Assembly (NCBI RefSeq): GCF_014200595.1
Contig: NZ_JACHCG010000005.1
Coordinates: 186,001 to 250,000, forward strand
Direction of reading: 5' to 3'
DNA from: Pedobacter cryoconitis
GTDB lineage: Bacteria; Bacteroidota; Bacteroidia; Sphingobacteriales; Sphingobacteriaceae
Length of the DNA stretch: 64,000 nt
Part shown: positions 18,262-27,128 of the stretch, one piece after another
How positions within the stretch are numbered: position 1 is the stretch's first letter
How the letters are laid out: each line of letters starts with the position of its first letter
Notes under the pieces: generated by a model
Database searches by the model: none
What the model saw: only the letters and a program-made list of their open reading frames with translations
What the model was told of the DNA's origin: nothing
Position numbers and translations under genes: made by a program

Positions 18262-19394
18262 TGCAACGACATACTATCACCCCCAGAAATAACTGGCAAG
18301 CCGCAGTAGAAAAACTAGGCTTTGGTTTTCATACCGCGGATGTTCCTTATTGGGATGAAAATGCCTATTATGAGTTTTCACTTTCAGAAGTAACTCAAAT
18401 TGAAACTGCTACAGCCGAACTCTGGGGCATGTGCCTTGAAGCTGTGCAATATGTTATAGATCATAAGTTATATCATAAATTTGCGATTCCTGATCGGGCA
18501 ATAGCAGTTATAGAAAAGAGCTGGAATGACGATGTTCCTGCTATTTACGGTCGTTTTGATTTCGGTTTTGACGGTACAGCTTTAAAATTATTTGAATTTA
18601 ATGCAGATACACCAACTTCTTTATTTGAAGCAGGTATTATACAATGGTTCTGGCTACAGGATTTCGCATCCCATAAAGATCAATTCAATTCGGTACATGA
18701 ACGCCTGATTGATTACTGGAAATATTTAAAGCCGTATCTGCATGAAGGGATTTTACATTTTACCTGCGTCAAGCATTCACTGGAAGACTTAACTACAGCA
18801 GAATATATGAGAGATTGTGCTATTCAGGCTGGAATACCAACTAAACTTGTCTTTATTGATGATATTGGCTGGAATCAGGAAGAATGTGAGTTTGTAGATT
18901 TAGAGGATCAGGAGATTAAAAACATTTTCAAGCTTTATCCGTGGGAATGGATGGTTAATGAACCATTCTTTGATCAGCTGCTCTTAAATCCGGAAGTATA
19001 CTGGATTGAGCCGGCCTGGAAAATGATCCTTTCTAATAAGGCTATATTACCTGTTTTGTGGAAGTTATATCCGAACTGTCCTTATGTGCTGGAATGCTAT
19101 TTTGAGGAAGAAAACAGGCTGAAAGATTATGTAAAGAAACCGATCTATTCCAGAGAAGGTGCAAATATCAGTATCATTAAGGATGGGCAGATCTTAGCGG
19201 AAACCAGAGGTATTTATGGCAAGGAGGGTTTTATCTGTCAGCAGACATTTAACATCCCAAGGTTCGGCAGCAAGATCCCAATCATCGGGTCATGGGTTAT
19301 TGGCCAGCAGCCTTCGGGCATGGGAATCCGGGAGGATGATAGTTTAATTACCGGAAACACTTCTTGTTTTATTCCACACCTGATTAATAATTAA
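18261..19394 (+). CDS. ygiC: YgiC-like ATP-grasp ligase, glutathionylspermidine synthase family
   Basis: A 377-residue cytosolic enzyme of the GSP_synth family (PF03738), ATP-grasp ligases that join a carboxylate to an amine. It keeps the YgiC landmarks: F-G-F-H-T and P-Y-W-D-E-N-A-Y-Y near 20-35, L-F-E-F-N-A-D-T-P-T-S-L-F-E-A near 110-124, FKLYPWEWM near 230, EPAWKMILSNKAILPVLW near 252-269, K-P-I-Y-S-R-E-G-A-N near 295-304 and GSWVIGQQPSGMGIRED near 345-361. It lacks the N-terminal amidase of E. coli Gss, so it is a single-domain synthase-like protein whose substrate is unknown. The start overlaps the YgiB-like stop by one base, implying coupled translation. Confidence 0.9.
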   Translation: MQRHTITPRNNWQAAVEKLGFGFHTADVPYWDENAYYEFSLSEVTQIETATAELWGMCLEAVQYVIDHKLYHKFAIPDRAIAVIEKSWNDDVPAIYGRFDFGFDGTALKLFEFNADTPTSLFEAGIIQWFWLQDFASHKDQFNSVHERLIDYWKYLKPYLHEGILHFTCVKHSLEDLTTAEYMRDCAIQAGIPTKLVFIDDIGWNQEECEFVDLEDQEIKNIFKLYPWEWMVNEPFFDQLLLNPEVYWIEPAWKMILSNKAILPVLWKLYPNCPYVLECYFEEENRLKDYVKKPIYSREGANISIIKDGQILAETRGIYGKEGFICQQTFNIPRFGSKIPIIGSWVIGQQPSGMGIREDDSLITGNTSCFIPHLINN

Positions 19395-19416
19395 ACTTAA
19401 CTGCTATATGATTACG

Positions 19417-19451
19417 AAAAGCCCGCATTGACGAAATGATCCAGGGCTTTT
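19417..19451 (+). terminator. Probable terminator of the YgiC-like operon
   Basis: AAAAGCCC (19417-19424) pairs with GGGCTTTT (19444-19451) across a 19-base loop, followed by a T-rich stretch. It overlaps the promoter area of the next gene. Confidence 0.55.
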
Positions 19452-19465
19452 CTCTTTGAAATATT

Positions 19466-19473
19466 TAACTTTG
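19466..19473 (+). promoter_or_regulatory. -7 element three bases before the AraC start codon
   Basis: TAACTTTG matches TAnnTTTG exactly and ends 3 bases before the ATG at 19477. Transcription from it would begin at or inside the start codon, suggesting a leaderless message if the box is used. Confidence 0.4.
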
Positions 19474-19476
19474 TAT

Positions 19477-20364
19477 ATGAGCTTAATAGAGGAAATCGGA
19501 ATTACCGACCAATATTTGGACAATATACAAACTGAGCGTACTCAATTCAGAGTCGCAAATACTTGCACAGCTAACTGTAGTCTGACATCTTATAATCGCC
19601 GTGATTTTTATAAAATCACGCTGACACTTTCAGGTAATAGCATGCTGTACTATGCGAACAAGGCTATCGGGATCAACCAGCCAGCCCTGGTATTTACTAA
19701 TCCTATGATTCCTTACTCCTGGGAAGGTAACCATGAAGCTACGGTAAGCCATTTCTGTGTTTTCACTAAAGAATTCCTTCAGGAAAACGGGCGTATACAG
19801 AGTTTGAAAGATTCCAGTTTATTTAAACCTGGGGGTAAACCCGTTTATTTTTTGACTGATCAGCAAGCAGATTACCTTAACAGTCTCTTTGCCAGGATGA
19901 AAACAGAGCAGGAAGGCAATTATACACACAAGAATGAGCTTATTCGCAATTATCTGAACCTGATTATTCATGAGGCTATAAAGATGCAACCAGCCGACGC
20001 TTATTTTACACCTCAAAAGGCTTCATCACGCATTGCCAAACTATTCCTGGATCTTTTGGAGAGACAGTTTCCAGTAGATTCGCAGCAGTACACCCTCCTG
20101 CTCAAAAAAGCAAGTGATTATGCAGATCAGCTGGCTGTACATGTCAACCATTTAAATGCTGCGGTAAGCGAGGTAACAGGATGGTCAACTACAACTCACA
20201 TTAATAACAGAATATTAGCTGAGGCAAAATCTCTGCTCATCCATACCGACTGGAATGTAGCAGAAATAGCCCGGAGCCTGGGCTTTGATTACGCTTCTTA
20301 TTTTAACAATTTTTTTAAAAAGCACACCGGACTTACACCAATGGCATTTCGCAAAACTCTTTGA
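19477..20364 (+). CDS. AraC-family transcriptional regulator
   Basis: A 295-residue regulator. A frame opens earlier at a TTG (19456), but the ATG at 19477 (MSLIEEIGITDQY) is preferred. The N-terminal about 180 residues form a cupin-like sensing domain. The C-terminal HTH_18 domain (about 195-293) shows W-N-V-A-E-I-A-R-S-L-G-F-D-Y-A-S-Y-F-N-N-F-F-K-K-like spacing and the final T-G-L-T-P-M-A-F-R. The alcohol dehydrogenase starts 87 bases later on the same strand, and an AraC gene directly before such an enzyme often controls it; that link is inferred. Confidence 0.92.
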   Translation: MSLIEEIGITDQYLDNIQTERTQFRVANTCTANCSLTSYNRRDFYKITLTLSGNSMLYYANKAIGINQPALVFTNPMIPYSWEGNHEATVSHFCVFTKEFLQENGRIQSLKDSSLFKPGGKPVYFLTDQQADYLNSLFARMKTEQEGNYTHKNELIRNYLNLIIHEAIKMQPADAYFTPQKASSRIAKLFLDLLERQFPVDSQQYTLLLKKASDYADQLAVHVNHLNAAVSEVTGWSTTTHINNRILAEAKSLLIHTDWNVAEIARSLGFDYASYFNNFFKKHTGLTPMAFRKTL

Positions 20365-20451
20365 AAATTACAATTAATGCTTTGAATTTTGTAGTAATGA
20401 TCCGGAGTACAGGTTATACATTTGAATAATATAAAACATAAGATCTTAACC

Positions 20452-21492
20452 ATGATACAAGCCAAAGGATATGCAGCACAAGATGCTCAAACAGACTTAG
20501 CTCCCTGGAATTTTGAACACAGGGAAGTAGGGCCGCATGACGTTCAAATTGAAATATCATACTGTGGCGTGTGCCACTCCGACCTTCACCAGATTAAGAA
20601 CGATTGGTTTCCGGGTATATTCCCAATGGTACCGGGACATGAAATCGTAGGAAAGATCGTTAAAGTTGGTGAACATGTAAAAAAATTCAGTGCTGGAGAA
20701 CTTGCCGGCGTTGGGTGTATGGTCGATTCTTGCCAGGTTTGCGAAAATTGCAAGGACGGTCTGGAACAATACTGCCTGGAAGGAAGTACGCAGACCTATA
20801 ATAACAATGACAGATCAGGCGTACCAACTTATGGAGGTTACTCCAATACAATTGTTGTTCGTGAAGAATTTGTTCTGCACATCTCTGAAAAGTTATCTCT
20901 GGCCGCAACAGCACCATTGCTTTGTGCAGGTATTACTACTTACTCACCTTTACGCCACTGGAAAGTTGGTAAAGGCCATAAACTTGCTGTTTTAGGACTA
21001 GGCGGACTAGGCCACATGGGCGTTAAGTTCGGTGTAGCTTTTGGTGCTGAAGTAACCGTATTAAGTACTTCTCCTGCAAAAGAGGAAGCCGCAAAAGCAT
21101 TAGGGGCGCATCACTTTGTGGTTACCTCAGATCCAGCTCAGCTTGAGACAGTAAAGGGCTCATTTGATTTCATTCTGGATACTGTATCTGCTGTACATGA
21201 TATGGATATGTATATTTCCTTACTGCGTACAAATGGTACACATATTTGTGTAGGTGTTCCATCTGAAGCTTATGCGATTCAGCCATTCTCTTTATTAGGC
21301 GGACGTAAAAGTGTTGCAGGATCGGGTATTGGCGGTATAGCTGAAACTCAGGAAATGCTTGATTTCTGTGCAGAACATGATATTGTTTCTGATGTTGAGG
21401 TGATTGACATCAAAGATATTACCGCATCTTACGAAAGAATGTTAAAAGGCGATGTACGTTATAGATTCGTTATTGATATGGCGACTTTATAA
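20452..21492 (+). CDS. Zinc-dependent alcohol dehydrogenase, YahK/cinnamyl-alcohol type
   Basis: A 346-residue NADP-type medium-chain dehydrogenase that interconverts aldehydes and alcohols. A TTG-initiated frame begins at 20422; the ATG at 20452 (MIQAKGYAAQ) fits the family length better. Catalytic zinc ligands are C41 in CGVCHSDLH and H63 in PGHEIVG. The structural zinc site is C94, C97, C100 and C108. The Rossmann motif GLGGLGHMG lies near 180. Enzymes of this group reduce a broad range of aldehydes. It sits downstream of an AraC gene and ends in its own strong terminator. Confidence 0.94.
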   Translation: MIQAKGYAAQDAQTDLAPWNFEHREVGPHDVQIEISYCGVCHSDLHQIKNDWFPGIFPMVPGHEIVGKIVKVGEHVKKFSAGELAGVGCMVDSCQVCENCKDGLEQYCLEGSTQTYNNNDRSGVPTYGGYSNTIVVREEFVLHISEKLSLAATAPLLCAGITTYSPLRHWKVGKGHKLAVLGLGGLGHMGVKFGVAFGAEVTVLSTSPAKEEAAKALGAHHFVVTSDPAQLETVKGSFDFILDTVSAVHDMDMYISLLRTNGTHICVGVPSEAYAIQPFSLLGGRKSVAGSGIGGIAETQEMLDFCAEHDIVSDVEVIDIKDITASYERMLKGDVRYRFVIDMATL

Positions 21493-21516
21493 GCATTATC
21501 AATTATCCTGTAATTA

Positions 21517-21552
21517 ACCAAAAAAGCCACTTTAATAGTGGCTTTTTTGGTT
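21517..21552. terminator. Terminator after the alcohol dehydrogenase
   Basis: AACCAAAAAAGCCAC pairs perfectly with GTGGCTTTTTTGGTT around a 6-base loop (TTTAAT core). T runs occur on both strands, so it can also end the minus-strand gene that stops at 21578. Confidence 0.9.
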
Positions 21553-21577
21553 GTGGTTCTAAAGAGTACAATAAAAT

Positions 21578-21922
21578 TTATTGAGTAAGGTCACCGATTA
21601 CACGAATAAGCAGTCCACTTACTGTGTTAATCTTAATATTAACACTAATGACCCCGTTGCTTTCGTAAACACCTCCATTTTGGATATAATCAACAGGAAC
21701 ATCATTCCCGGTTAAAGTCTCATAAACATTTGCACTTGACACCCGGTGGGTTGAAAGATCTCCAAATATGGAGATTGTATATTTGCCCTGGATAATTTTA
21801 CCCAGATAAGAATTTGTCCTTTTGTTATCATGAACAGGGTTAATTGTTTTAGCAAAAGAAGGCAACGTGGAGAAGCTTAGAAACATTGACACGAACAATG
21901 CCCCAGTTAAGAATTTTTTCAT
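21578..21922 (-). CDS. Small secreted protein of unknown function
   Basis: A 114-residue protein with a clean signal peptide ending S-F-A-K near residue 25. The mature part of about 90 residues is predicted beta-rich, with G-K-Y-T-I-S-I-F-G-D-L, G-N-D-V-P-V-D-Y-I and alternating V-N-I-K-I-N. No cysteines and no lipobox. I do not recognise a family; small exported beta proteins of this kind are common next to surface genes in Bacteroidota. Confidence 0.65.
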   Translation of the reverse strand: MKKFLTGALFVSMFLSFSTLPSFAKTINPVHDNKRTNSYLGKIIQGKYTISIFGDLSTHRVSSANVYETLTGNDVPVDYIQNGGVYESNGVISVNIKINTVSGLLIRVIGDLTQ

Positions 21923-22227
21923 TTATTTATGTTTTAGGTTATAAACTATATGAATATACCTATTAATTATTTATATTTTCTAAATAGATAAAAATAGCAT
22001 AATTAACAGAATATGACATCTCCTTATAACCAGGTTTATTAACGCTCCTTTTTTAGTTATATAACGCTTAAGCCAGCAAAATTTGCTGGCTTTTTTATGT
22101 GTTCTTTAATTCCTGTCTGAGCCGATAGCTAACTAACGGTTTTAACGTTCAGAAATATTTTTATATAAAAATAATATTAACGGAATAAACAACAATATAT
22201 CAAAAATTTATCCTTATTTTAATCTCT
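21923..22227. other. Spacer holding an unassigned terminator
   Basis: No gene of normal size is present. The only clear structure is the plus-strand hairpin at 22072-22096. A nine-codon frame starts at the ATG near 22012 and ends before it. This could be a small RNA or a gene remnant. Confidence 0.4.
22072..22096 (+). terminator. Orphan rho-independent terminator
   Basis: GCCAGCAAA pairs with TTTGCTGGC and is followed by TTTTTT on the plus strand only. The nearest plus-strand gene upstream already has its own terminator 520 bases before and a minus-strand gene lies between, so no annotated transcript ends here. Confidence 0.75.
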
Positions 22228-22389
22228 ATGAAAAAAAGCTCCTCACCAATACCAAAAAACATCATTTCAGTTATTTTATGCAATAAAATTAACGATAAAA
22301 ACATCACTCATAATCCTGAAATAATTTCTTACAAAGACAGCATATTCTTTAGCATTAATGATAAACAACATGTATGCTCCGGTTATTAG
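22228..22389 (+). CDS. Possible 53-residue peptide gene before the omptin-like gene
   Basis: An ATG frame begins MKKSSSPIPKNIISVILCNK and ends at TAG 22387-22389, overlapping the first 16 bases of the next gene in another frame. Lysine and asparagine content is high. There is no signal peptide and nothing recognisable. The overlap could couple translation, but the frame may be chance in AT-rich DNA. Confidence 0.25.
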   Translation: MKKSSSPIPKNIISVILCNKINDKNITHNPEIISYKDSIFFSINDKQHVCSGY

Positions 22390-23300
22390 CTCTTCTGCTT
22401 TTTTTGCACATCAGTAATAAAGCGCTTTCATTTAACTTATATGCTGATACTACTAAAAATTTAAAAGTAAAAATTGCCCCTTATATTGGATTATCAAGGC
22501 AAAATTTCAGTTATAATATTGCCGGAAGTGAAGAAGGGACAGGCCCCAACATTTTATCTGAACTCAAATGGAATAGAACTGTCACAAAAGAAATCGGCGG
22601 AAATCTAGACGTTAGCTATAAACGAATTATATTCAAATCCACTTTTCTTTTTTCAAAAACTATTAGCGGGAATGTTTCTGATATAGATTATGCTGAAGAT
22701 AACAGGAAGTCTATCTTTTCGCAGCATTACCTTAGCAATCACAAAGGTAACGGCCATCTGATTAACATTATGCTGGGCTATAATCTGATTAAGAAAAATA
22801 CCTATGCGATTGATTTATTAGTAGCATATAAACATGTTTCAAACAAGCTGTTTCTATTAAATGAAAAACATCTGACTGAAGATGATCCGGATTATCAACC
22901 TGGTTTAAATTCATATTATAAATACCAGTATCCCAACTTAGGCGGAGTAGTAATTTCAAGTTACTCAATTAACCGGCGTATCAATCTTTCTCTGGAACTA
23001 GGTGCATATAGAACTTTTTATTATGCCTATGGGAATTGGAATCTTAGAAAAGATTTCGCCCAGCCAATAAGTTATGAGCACAAGGGGAAAGGGATAAACC
23101 TATCATCATCAATTGGTACCAATATCATTTTAACAAATTGGTTAGGCCTGGGTGTCGGGTATTCTTTTATGAAACAGAATTTAAAAAACGGAAAGGATGT
23201 ATTATTTACTTCTGGTGGTGATGAACTGAACACACGACTTAATGAAATCAAATACACTGAAAACACAATTTTCATTACACTAAATCATTCAATTTTTTAA
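22374..23300 (+). CDS. Outer-membrane beta-barrel protein, omptin-like
   Basis: A 308-residue exported protein whose alternating strands and C-terminal phenylalanine (L-N-H-S-I-F) indicate an outer-membrane barrel. Several stretches follow the order of E. coli OmpT as I recall it: I-L-S-E-L-K-W (60-66) like VSQLDW; S-G-N-V-S-D-I-D-Y (98-106) like G-N-M-V-D-Q-D-W, keeping the D-x-D catalytic pair (D103, D105); then L-G-Y-N-L and V-A-Y-K-H-V-S like the OmpT G-Y-Q-E-S-R strand. Where OmpT has D-E-H (D210/H212), my alignment gives N-W-N (221-223), so protease activity is doubtful. Omptin kinship is inference. The astacin gene follows after 15 bases. Confidence 0.6.
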   Translation: MLRLLALLLFLHISNKALSFNLYADTTKNLKVKIAPYIGLSRQNFSYNIAGSEEGTGPNILSELKWNRTVTKEIGGNLDVSYKRIIFKSTFLFSKTISGNVSDIDYAEDNRKSIFSQHYLSNHKGNGHLINIMLGYNLIKKNTYAIDLLVAYKHVSNKLFLLNEKHLTEDDPDYQPGLNSYYKYQYPNLGGVVISSYSINRRINLSLELGAYRTFYYAYGNWNLRKDFAQPISYEHKGKGINLSSSIGTNIILTNWLGLGVGYSFMKQNLKNGKDVLFTSGGDELNTRLNEIKYTENTIFITLNHSIF

Positions 23301-23315
23301 CATAAAAACCAAAGT

Positions 23316-24632
23316 ATGAACAAACTTTTAAAATTATCGCTGCTATTAATTACCGTTTTGACTTTAAATTCCTGTAAAAGGGACCTTAGCAATGTCCCTT
23401 CAGAAAAGACGTCAAATGAGAAAGTTACTTTTCACAAACTAATGATCAATGGAAATGAAACCATAATAAAAGAGGCTGAAGGAAAATACTATTTTTCAGA
23501 CGATGAAATTCTTAGTGAAAGACAATTTAATATACTTAAAAGAATGGCTAATACCAGTTTAGGTACTATTGAACGTAGTACAATTCTTACTGATTTTACA
23601 AAAAAATGGACAGGAGGCATCTGGTATTATAAAATTCAATCCAACAGGTCTTCCGATATTTTTACCGCGATGTCATGGATCTCGTCAGTGACAAATATTC
23701 AATTTATTCCAAGAACAAATCAGGATAACTATGTTACTATTTATGACACAAATGAATCTTCATCATCTAGTAATGCTATTGGAATGGAAAGTGGAAAAAA
23801 AGAAATATACCTTTCTGCGAGCCAGCCTACGGGAACTATAGCCCATGAAATTATGCATTCTCTTGGTGTATTTCATGAACAATGCAGGCCTGATAGAAAT
23901 AACTACATAACTGTGCATATGGACCTGATCCCCGATAATTTAAAATATCAATATAATATCTTTCCTTCTTCCCAAGGCTTAGGACCTTTCGATTTTGACT
24001 CAATTATGCTATATGGCTCTAATGCTTATATGCAAAAAACCGATGGGACATATTGGGCATATCAGCGAGACCATCTTTCAGCAGGAGATATACAAGGCCT
24101 TGCTACTTTATACGGCGGAAAACTCTCAGGGCCGGATCAAATATGCACAGAGGGAACGTTCACTAGTAGTACAGGGGCTGTAACCATTGAGAATGCCAGT
24201 GGAATTGCCACATTAACGAGCCTGGGAAATAATCAATGGAAAGTTAACAGGATTGGAAATGCTAATGGTAAGGTAAAATTAAATTCTACCAATACTTATA
24301 AAGAGGTTACCATTGGTACATATAATAACATAACGAATAATGGAGGAAACACAATAGCGGGTGGTATAAATACAGGTATATCTGCTGAGATTTCTGCCTC
24401 AAATGCAACTTATATCTGGGAGGCGACTGGTGGAATAGTTGTATCAGGACAAGGAACCCCAAATGTTGTTGTCAGGCCAGGTGCCAATAATTCCAGTACT
24501 GTCAGCAACGCTTTTGGATTAAGATTAACTTTCAGTAACAGTTGCGGAACTATTACTATAGATAGAACACTTTGGGTACCACCGGGTGGTGGCGGGTCAA
24601 CTCCTGATCCTGGTGATGGAGAGGTCTTATAA
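23316..24632 (+). CDS. Astacin-family (M12A) zinc metalloprotease lipoprotein
   Basis: A 438-residue surface lipoprotein (lipobox LNSC, Cys20). The astacin zinc site HEIMHSLGVFHEQCRPDR spans 177-194 with ligands H177, H181 and H187 and general base E178; the Met-turn SIMLYGS follows at 229-235 with the tyrosine ligand. Residues 84-245 make up the catalytic domain. The region about 250-430 looks like beta-sandwich material (an Ig or PKD-like adhesion domain with N-A-T-Y-I-W-E-A-T-G-G), ending in a Gly/Pro-rich tail. The propeptide is short (about 21-85). It is co-transcribed with the omptin-like barrel, which may anchor or assist it. Confidence 0.92.
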   Translation: MNKLLKLSLLLITVLTLNSCKRDLSNVPSEKTSNEKVTFHKLMINGNETIIKEAEGKYYFSDDEILSERQFNILKRMANTSLGTIERSTILTDFTKKWTGGIWYYKIQSNRSSDIFTAMSWISSVTNIQFIPRTNQDNYVTIYDTNESSSSSNAIGMESGKKEIYLSASQPTGTIAHEIMHSLGVFHEQCRPDRNNYITVHMDLIPDNLKYQYNIFPSSQGLGPFDFDSIMLYGSNAYMQKTDGTYWAYQRDHLSAGDIQGLATLYGGKLSGPDQICTEGTFTSSTGAVTIENASGIATLTSLGNNQWKVNRIGNANGKVKLNSTNTYKEVTIGTYNNITNNGGNTIAGGINTGISAEISASNATYIWEATGGIVVSGQGTPNVVVRPGANNSSTVSNAFGLRLTFSNSCGTITIDRTLWVPPGGGGSTPDPGDGEVL

Positions 24633-24659
24633 CAGATTCAGACTATAACTTCTAATTTC

Positions 24660-24690
24660 AAAGACTAACCTAATCCGTTAGTCTTTTTTT
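24660..24690 (+). terminator. Terminator of the omptin-like/astacin operon
   Basis: AAAGACTAAC (24660-24669) pairs with GTTAGTCTTT (24678-24687) and runs into a T tract. Confidence 0.85.
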
Positions 24691-24794
24691 CAAAGAAAAC
24701 AATGTGTCACTTATTTTCAGTTCTTATTATCAATTAGATTATATAATTAATATGGTTGCTGTCAGTAGACAAGAGAATCTTTTTAAACAAAAAA

Positions 24795-24820
24795 GCCAGC
24801 AGTTGTATACAACTGCTGGC
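24795..24820 (-). terminator. Terminator of the metG/tRNA-Arg transcript
   Basis: A 26-base perfect palindrome, GCCAGCAGTTGTA and its inverse, followed on the minus strand by TTTTTTG. It lies 9 bases beyond the tRNA 3' end. Confidence 0.9.
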
Positions 24821-24828
24821 TCAATTCG

Positions 24829-24900
24829 TGGTCCCGACGAGAATCGAACTCATATCTAAAGTTTAGGAAACTTCTATTCTATCCGTTGAACTACGGGACC
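24829..24900 (-). tRNA. tRNA-Arg (anticodon CCU)
   Basis: Read on the minus strand it folds as a full cloverleaf: acceptor GGTCCCG/CGGGACC, D arm GTTC...GAAT, anticodon stem GAAGT/ACTTT with loop TTCCTAA, so the anticodon is CCT, and a T arm ATGAG-TTCGATT-CTCGT. The discriminator is A and CCA is not encoded. It decodes AGG. The 5' end lies only 4 bases after the metG stop codon, so it is probably transcribed and processed from the metG message. Confidence 0.93.
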
Positions 24901-24904
24901 TGTA

Positions 24905-27013
24905 CTACCTGATTACGCTTCCACTCGCATGGTTTTGTAAAGGCGACACAAAAGTAAGTTTTCCATCTGAATTTTCAGACATTAAAATCATTCCCTGAGA
25001 TAAAATACCCTTAATCTCTCTCGGAGCAAGATTGATCAATAAGCTAACCTGCTGACCAACTACCTCTTCCGGAGTAAAATACTCTGCAATACCTGAAACA
25101 ACTGTACGTTCATCCAGGCCAGTATCTAAAGTAAGTTTTAACAATTTCTTAGTCTTCTCCACCTTTTCAGCAGCAATGATAGTTGCCACACGGATATCCA
25201 TCGCACTAAACTGTTCGAAATCTATATTTTCCTTAGCAGGAGCTACCACAACATTTGCAGCTATATTATCAACTTTACTCTGGTTTAACTTATCAATCTG
25301 AGCCTGAACATCAGTATCCTCAATCTTCTCAAATAATAAAGCTGTTTCATTGAGCTGATGATCCGGCTGCAATAAATCTATTTTACCCGCATCTCCCCAT
25401 AAATGTGCCTCATGGTTCAGCATTCCTCTTAATTTATCTGCCGTAAATGGTAAAAATGGCTCTATTAAAATCTCCAGCGTCGCAACAATCTGTAAACTGA
25501 TATTTAAAATAGTTCTTACCCTGTCCTCATCAGTTTTAATAACCTTCCATGGCTCAGTTTCAGCCAGATATTTATTCCCTAAACGTGCTACGTTCATCAC
25601 CTCAGTCAAAGCTTCTCTGAACCTGTAACTTTCAATAGAAGCACTGATTTTCGAAGGATAAGATGCCAGTTCATCAATCACCTGCTGATCTTGCTCATTT
25701 AACGTCATTAGCGCAGGTACCTTGCCCTCAAAATACTTATGAGTCAATACAACCACCCTGTTAATGAAGTTACCTAATACAGCAACTAATTCATTGTTAT
25801 TTCTTGCCTGGAAATCTTTCCATGTAAAATCATTATCCTTGGTTTCAGGTGCAGTTGCCGTCAGAACATAACGCAATACATCCTGCTTATCCTTAAATTC
25901 AACCAGATATTCATTCAACCATACCGCCCAGTTTTTAGAAGTAGAAATTTTCTGTCCTTCTAAATTCAGGAATTCATTTGCAGGAACATTGTCAGCAAGG
26001 ATATAGTCTCCATGCGCCATTAACATCGCCGGAAAAATAATACAATGGAATACAATATTATCCTTTCCGATAAAATGTACCAGTTTAGTCGCATCATCTT
26101 TCCAGTAATCTTCCCAATTTCCCTCCACGATATTATCCTTGTTCAGATAATATTCATCAGCCTTTGGATTTTTGCCTTCTGCACCAGCATAACGGAACAA
26201 TTCTTTTGTTGCTGAGATATAACCAATAGGAGCATCAAACCAAACATATAAAACTTTGCCCTCAGCATCTTTTACCGGAACCTTTACACCCCAGTCCAGA
26301 TCCCTGGTCATTGCCCTTGGCTGTAAACCCGCATTTAACCAGCTTTGACACTGACCAGCAACATTTGGTTTCCATTCCTTGTGGCCTTCAATATAAGTCC
26401 TTAACTGGTCTTCATATTTCTCTAACGGTAAGAACCAGTTTTTTGTTTCTCTGCGAACCGGAGGTTCACCAGATAAAGTTGATTTAGGATTAATCAGGTC
26501 AGTTGCATTCAGTGTACTTCCGCAATTCTCACACTGATCACCATAAGCATTTTCGTTTCCGCATTTCGGACAAGTTCCGGTAATATAGCGGTCTGCCAGG
26601 AAAGTCTGTGCTTTCTCGTCATAATACTGCTCTGTTACTTCTTCTGTAAAAATACCTTTATCGTAAAGAGTTTTAAAGAAATCAGATGCCGTTTCATGAT
26701 GCATCTCAGAAGAAGTACGGTGATAGATATCAAATGATACACCGAACTCTTTAAAAGAGTCCCCTATGATTTTATGATATTTATCAACTACAACTTGTGG
26801 GGTAACGCCTTCTTTTTTAGCCTTTAATGTAATGGGTACACCATTTTCATCAGAACCGCAAATAAATTTAACGTCTTTTTTATTCGAACGAAGGTAGCGC
26901 ACATAAGTATCAGCAGGCAAATAAACACCAGCTAAATGCCCAATGTGTACCGGACCATTCGTATAGGGTAATGCCGCCGTAACGGTATATCTTTTTATTT
27001 TACTGTTATCCAA
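24905..27013 (-). CDS. metG: Methionine-tRNA ligase
   Basis: A cytosolic class I synthetase that charges tRNA-Met; 702 residues. The nucleotide-binding signature is P-V-H-I-G-H-L (about 21-27), and the zinc knuckle is [18 protein letters not shown] near 144-161. The KMSKS loop reads K-I-S-T-S near 345. The C-terminal tRNA-binding (EMAP/Trbp111-like) domain fills about 590-702, with [13 protein letters not shown]. The start codon is TTG: no in-frame ATG precedes the essential HIGH motif. An exact TATCTTTG promoter box sits 20 bases upstream. The gene is followed by tRNA-Arg after 4 bases. Confidence 0.96.
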   Translation of the reverse strand: MDNSKIKRYTVTAALPYTNGPVHIGHLAGVYLPADTYVRYLRSNKKDVKFICGSDENGVPITLKAKKEGVTPQVVVDKYHKIIGDSFKEFGVSFDIYHRTSSEMHHETASDFFKTLYDKGIFTEEVTEQYYDEKAQTFLADRYITGTCPKCGNENAYGDQCENCGSTLNATDLINPKSTLSGEPPVRRETKNWFLPLEKYEDQLRTYIEGHKEWKPNVAGQCQSWLNAGLQPRAMTRDLDWGVKVPVKDAEGKVLYVWFDAPIGYISATKELFRYAGAEGKNPKADEYYLNKDNIVEGNWEDYWKDDATKLVHFIGKDNIVFHCIIFPAMLMAHGDYILADNVPANEFLNLEGQKISTSKNWAVWLNEYLVEFKDKQDVLRYVLTATAPETKDNDFTWKDFQARNNNELVAVLGNFINRVVVLTHKYFEGKVPALMTLNEQDQQVIDELASYPSKISASIESYRFREALTEVMNVARLGNKYLAETEPWKVIKTDEDRVRTILNISLQIVATLEILIEPFLPFTADKLRGMLNHEAHLWGDAGKIDLLQPDHQLNETALLFEKIEDTDVQAQIDKLNQSKVDNIAANVVVAPAKENIDFEQFSAMDIRVATIIAAEKVEKTKKLLKLTLDTGLDERTVVSGIAEYFTPEEVVGQQVSLLINLAPREIKGILSQGMILMSENSDGKLTFVSPLQNHASGSVIR

Positions 27014-27033
27014 AACTATTTTTATTATTTGCT

Positions 27034-27041
27034 CAAAGATA
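27034..27041 (-). promoter_or_regulatory. -7 promoter element of metG
   Basis: Minus-strand TATCTTTG is an exact match to TAnnTTTG, 20 bases before the TTG start codon. The -33 region is not clear. Confidence 0.5.
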
Positions 27042-27128
27042 AGAGTTTTACGGCTGATTAGATAACCACCAGCCCTAAAAAGACAGACGAAATTGAACTC
27101 GTTTTAAAGCCTTAAAACAGCCTGCTGA

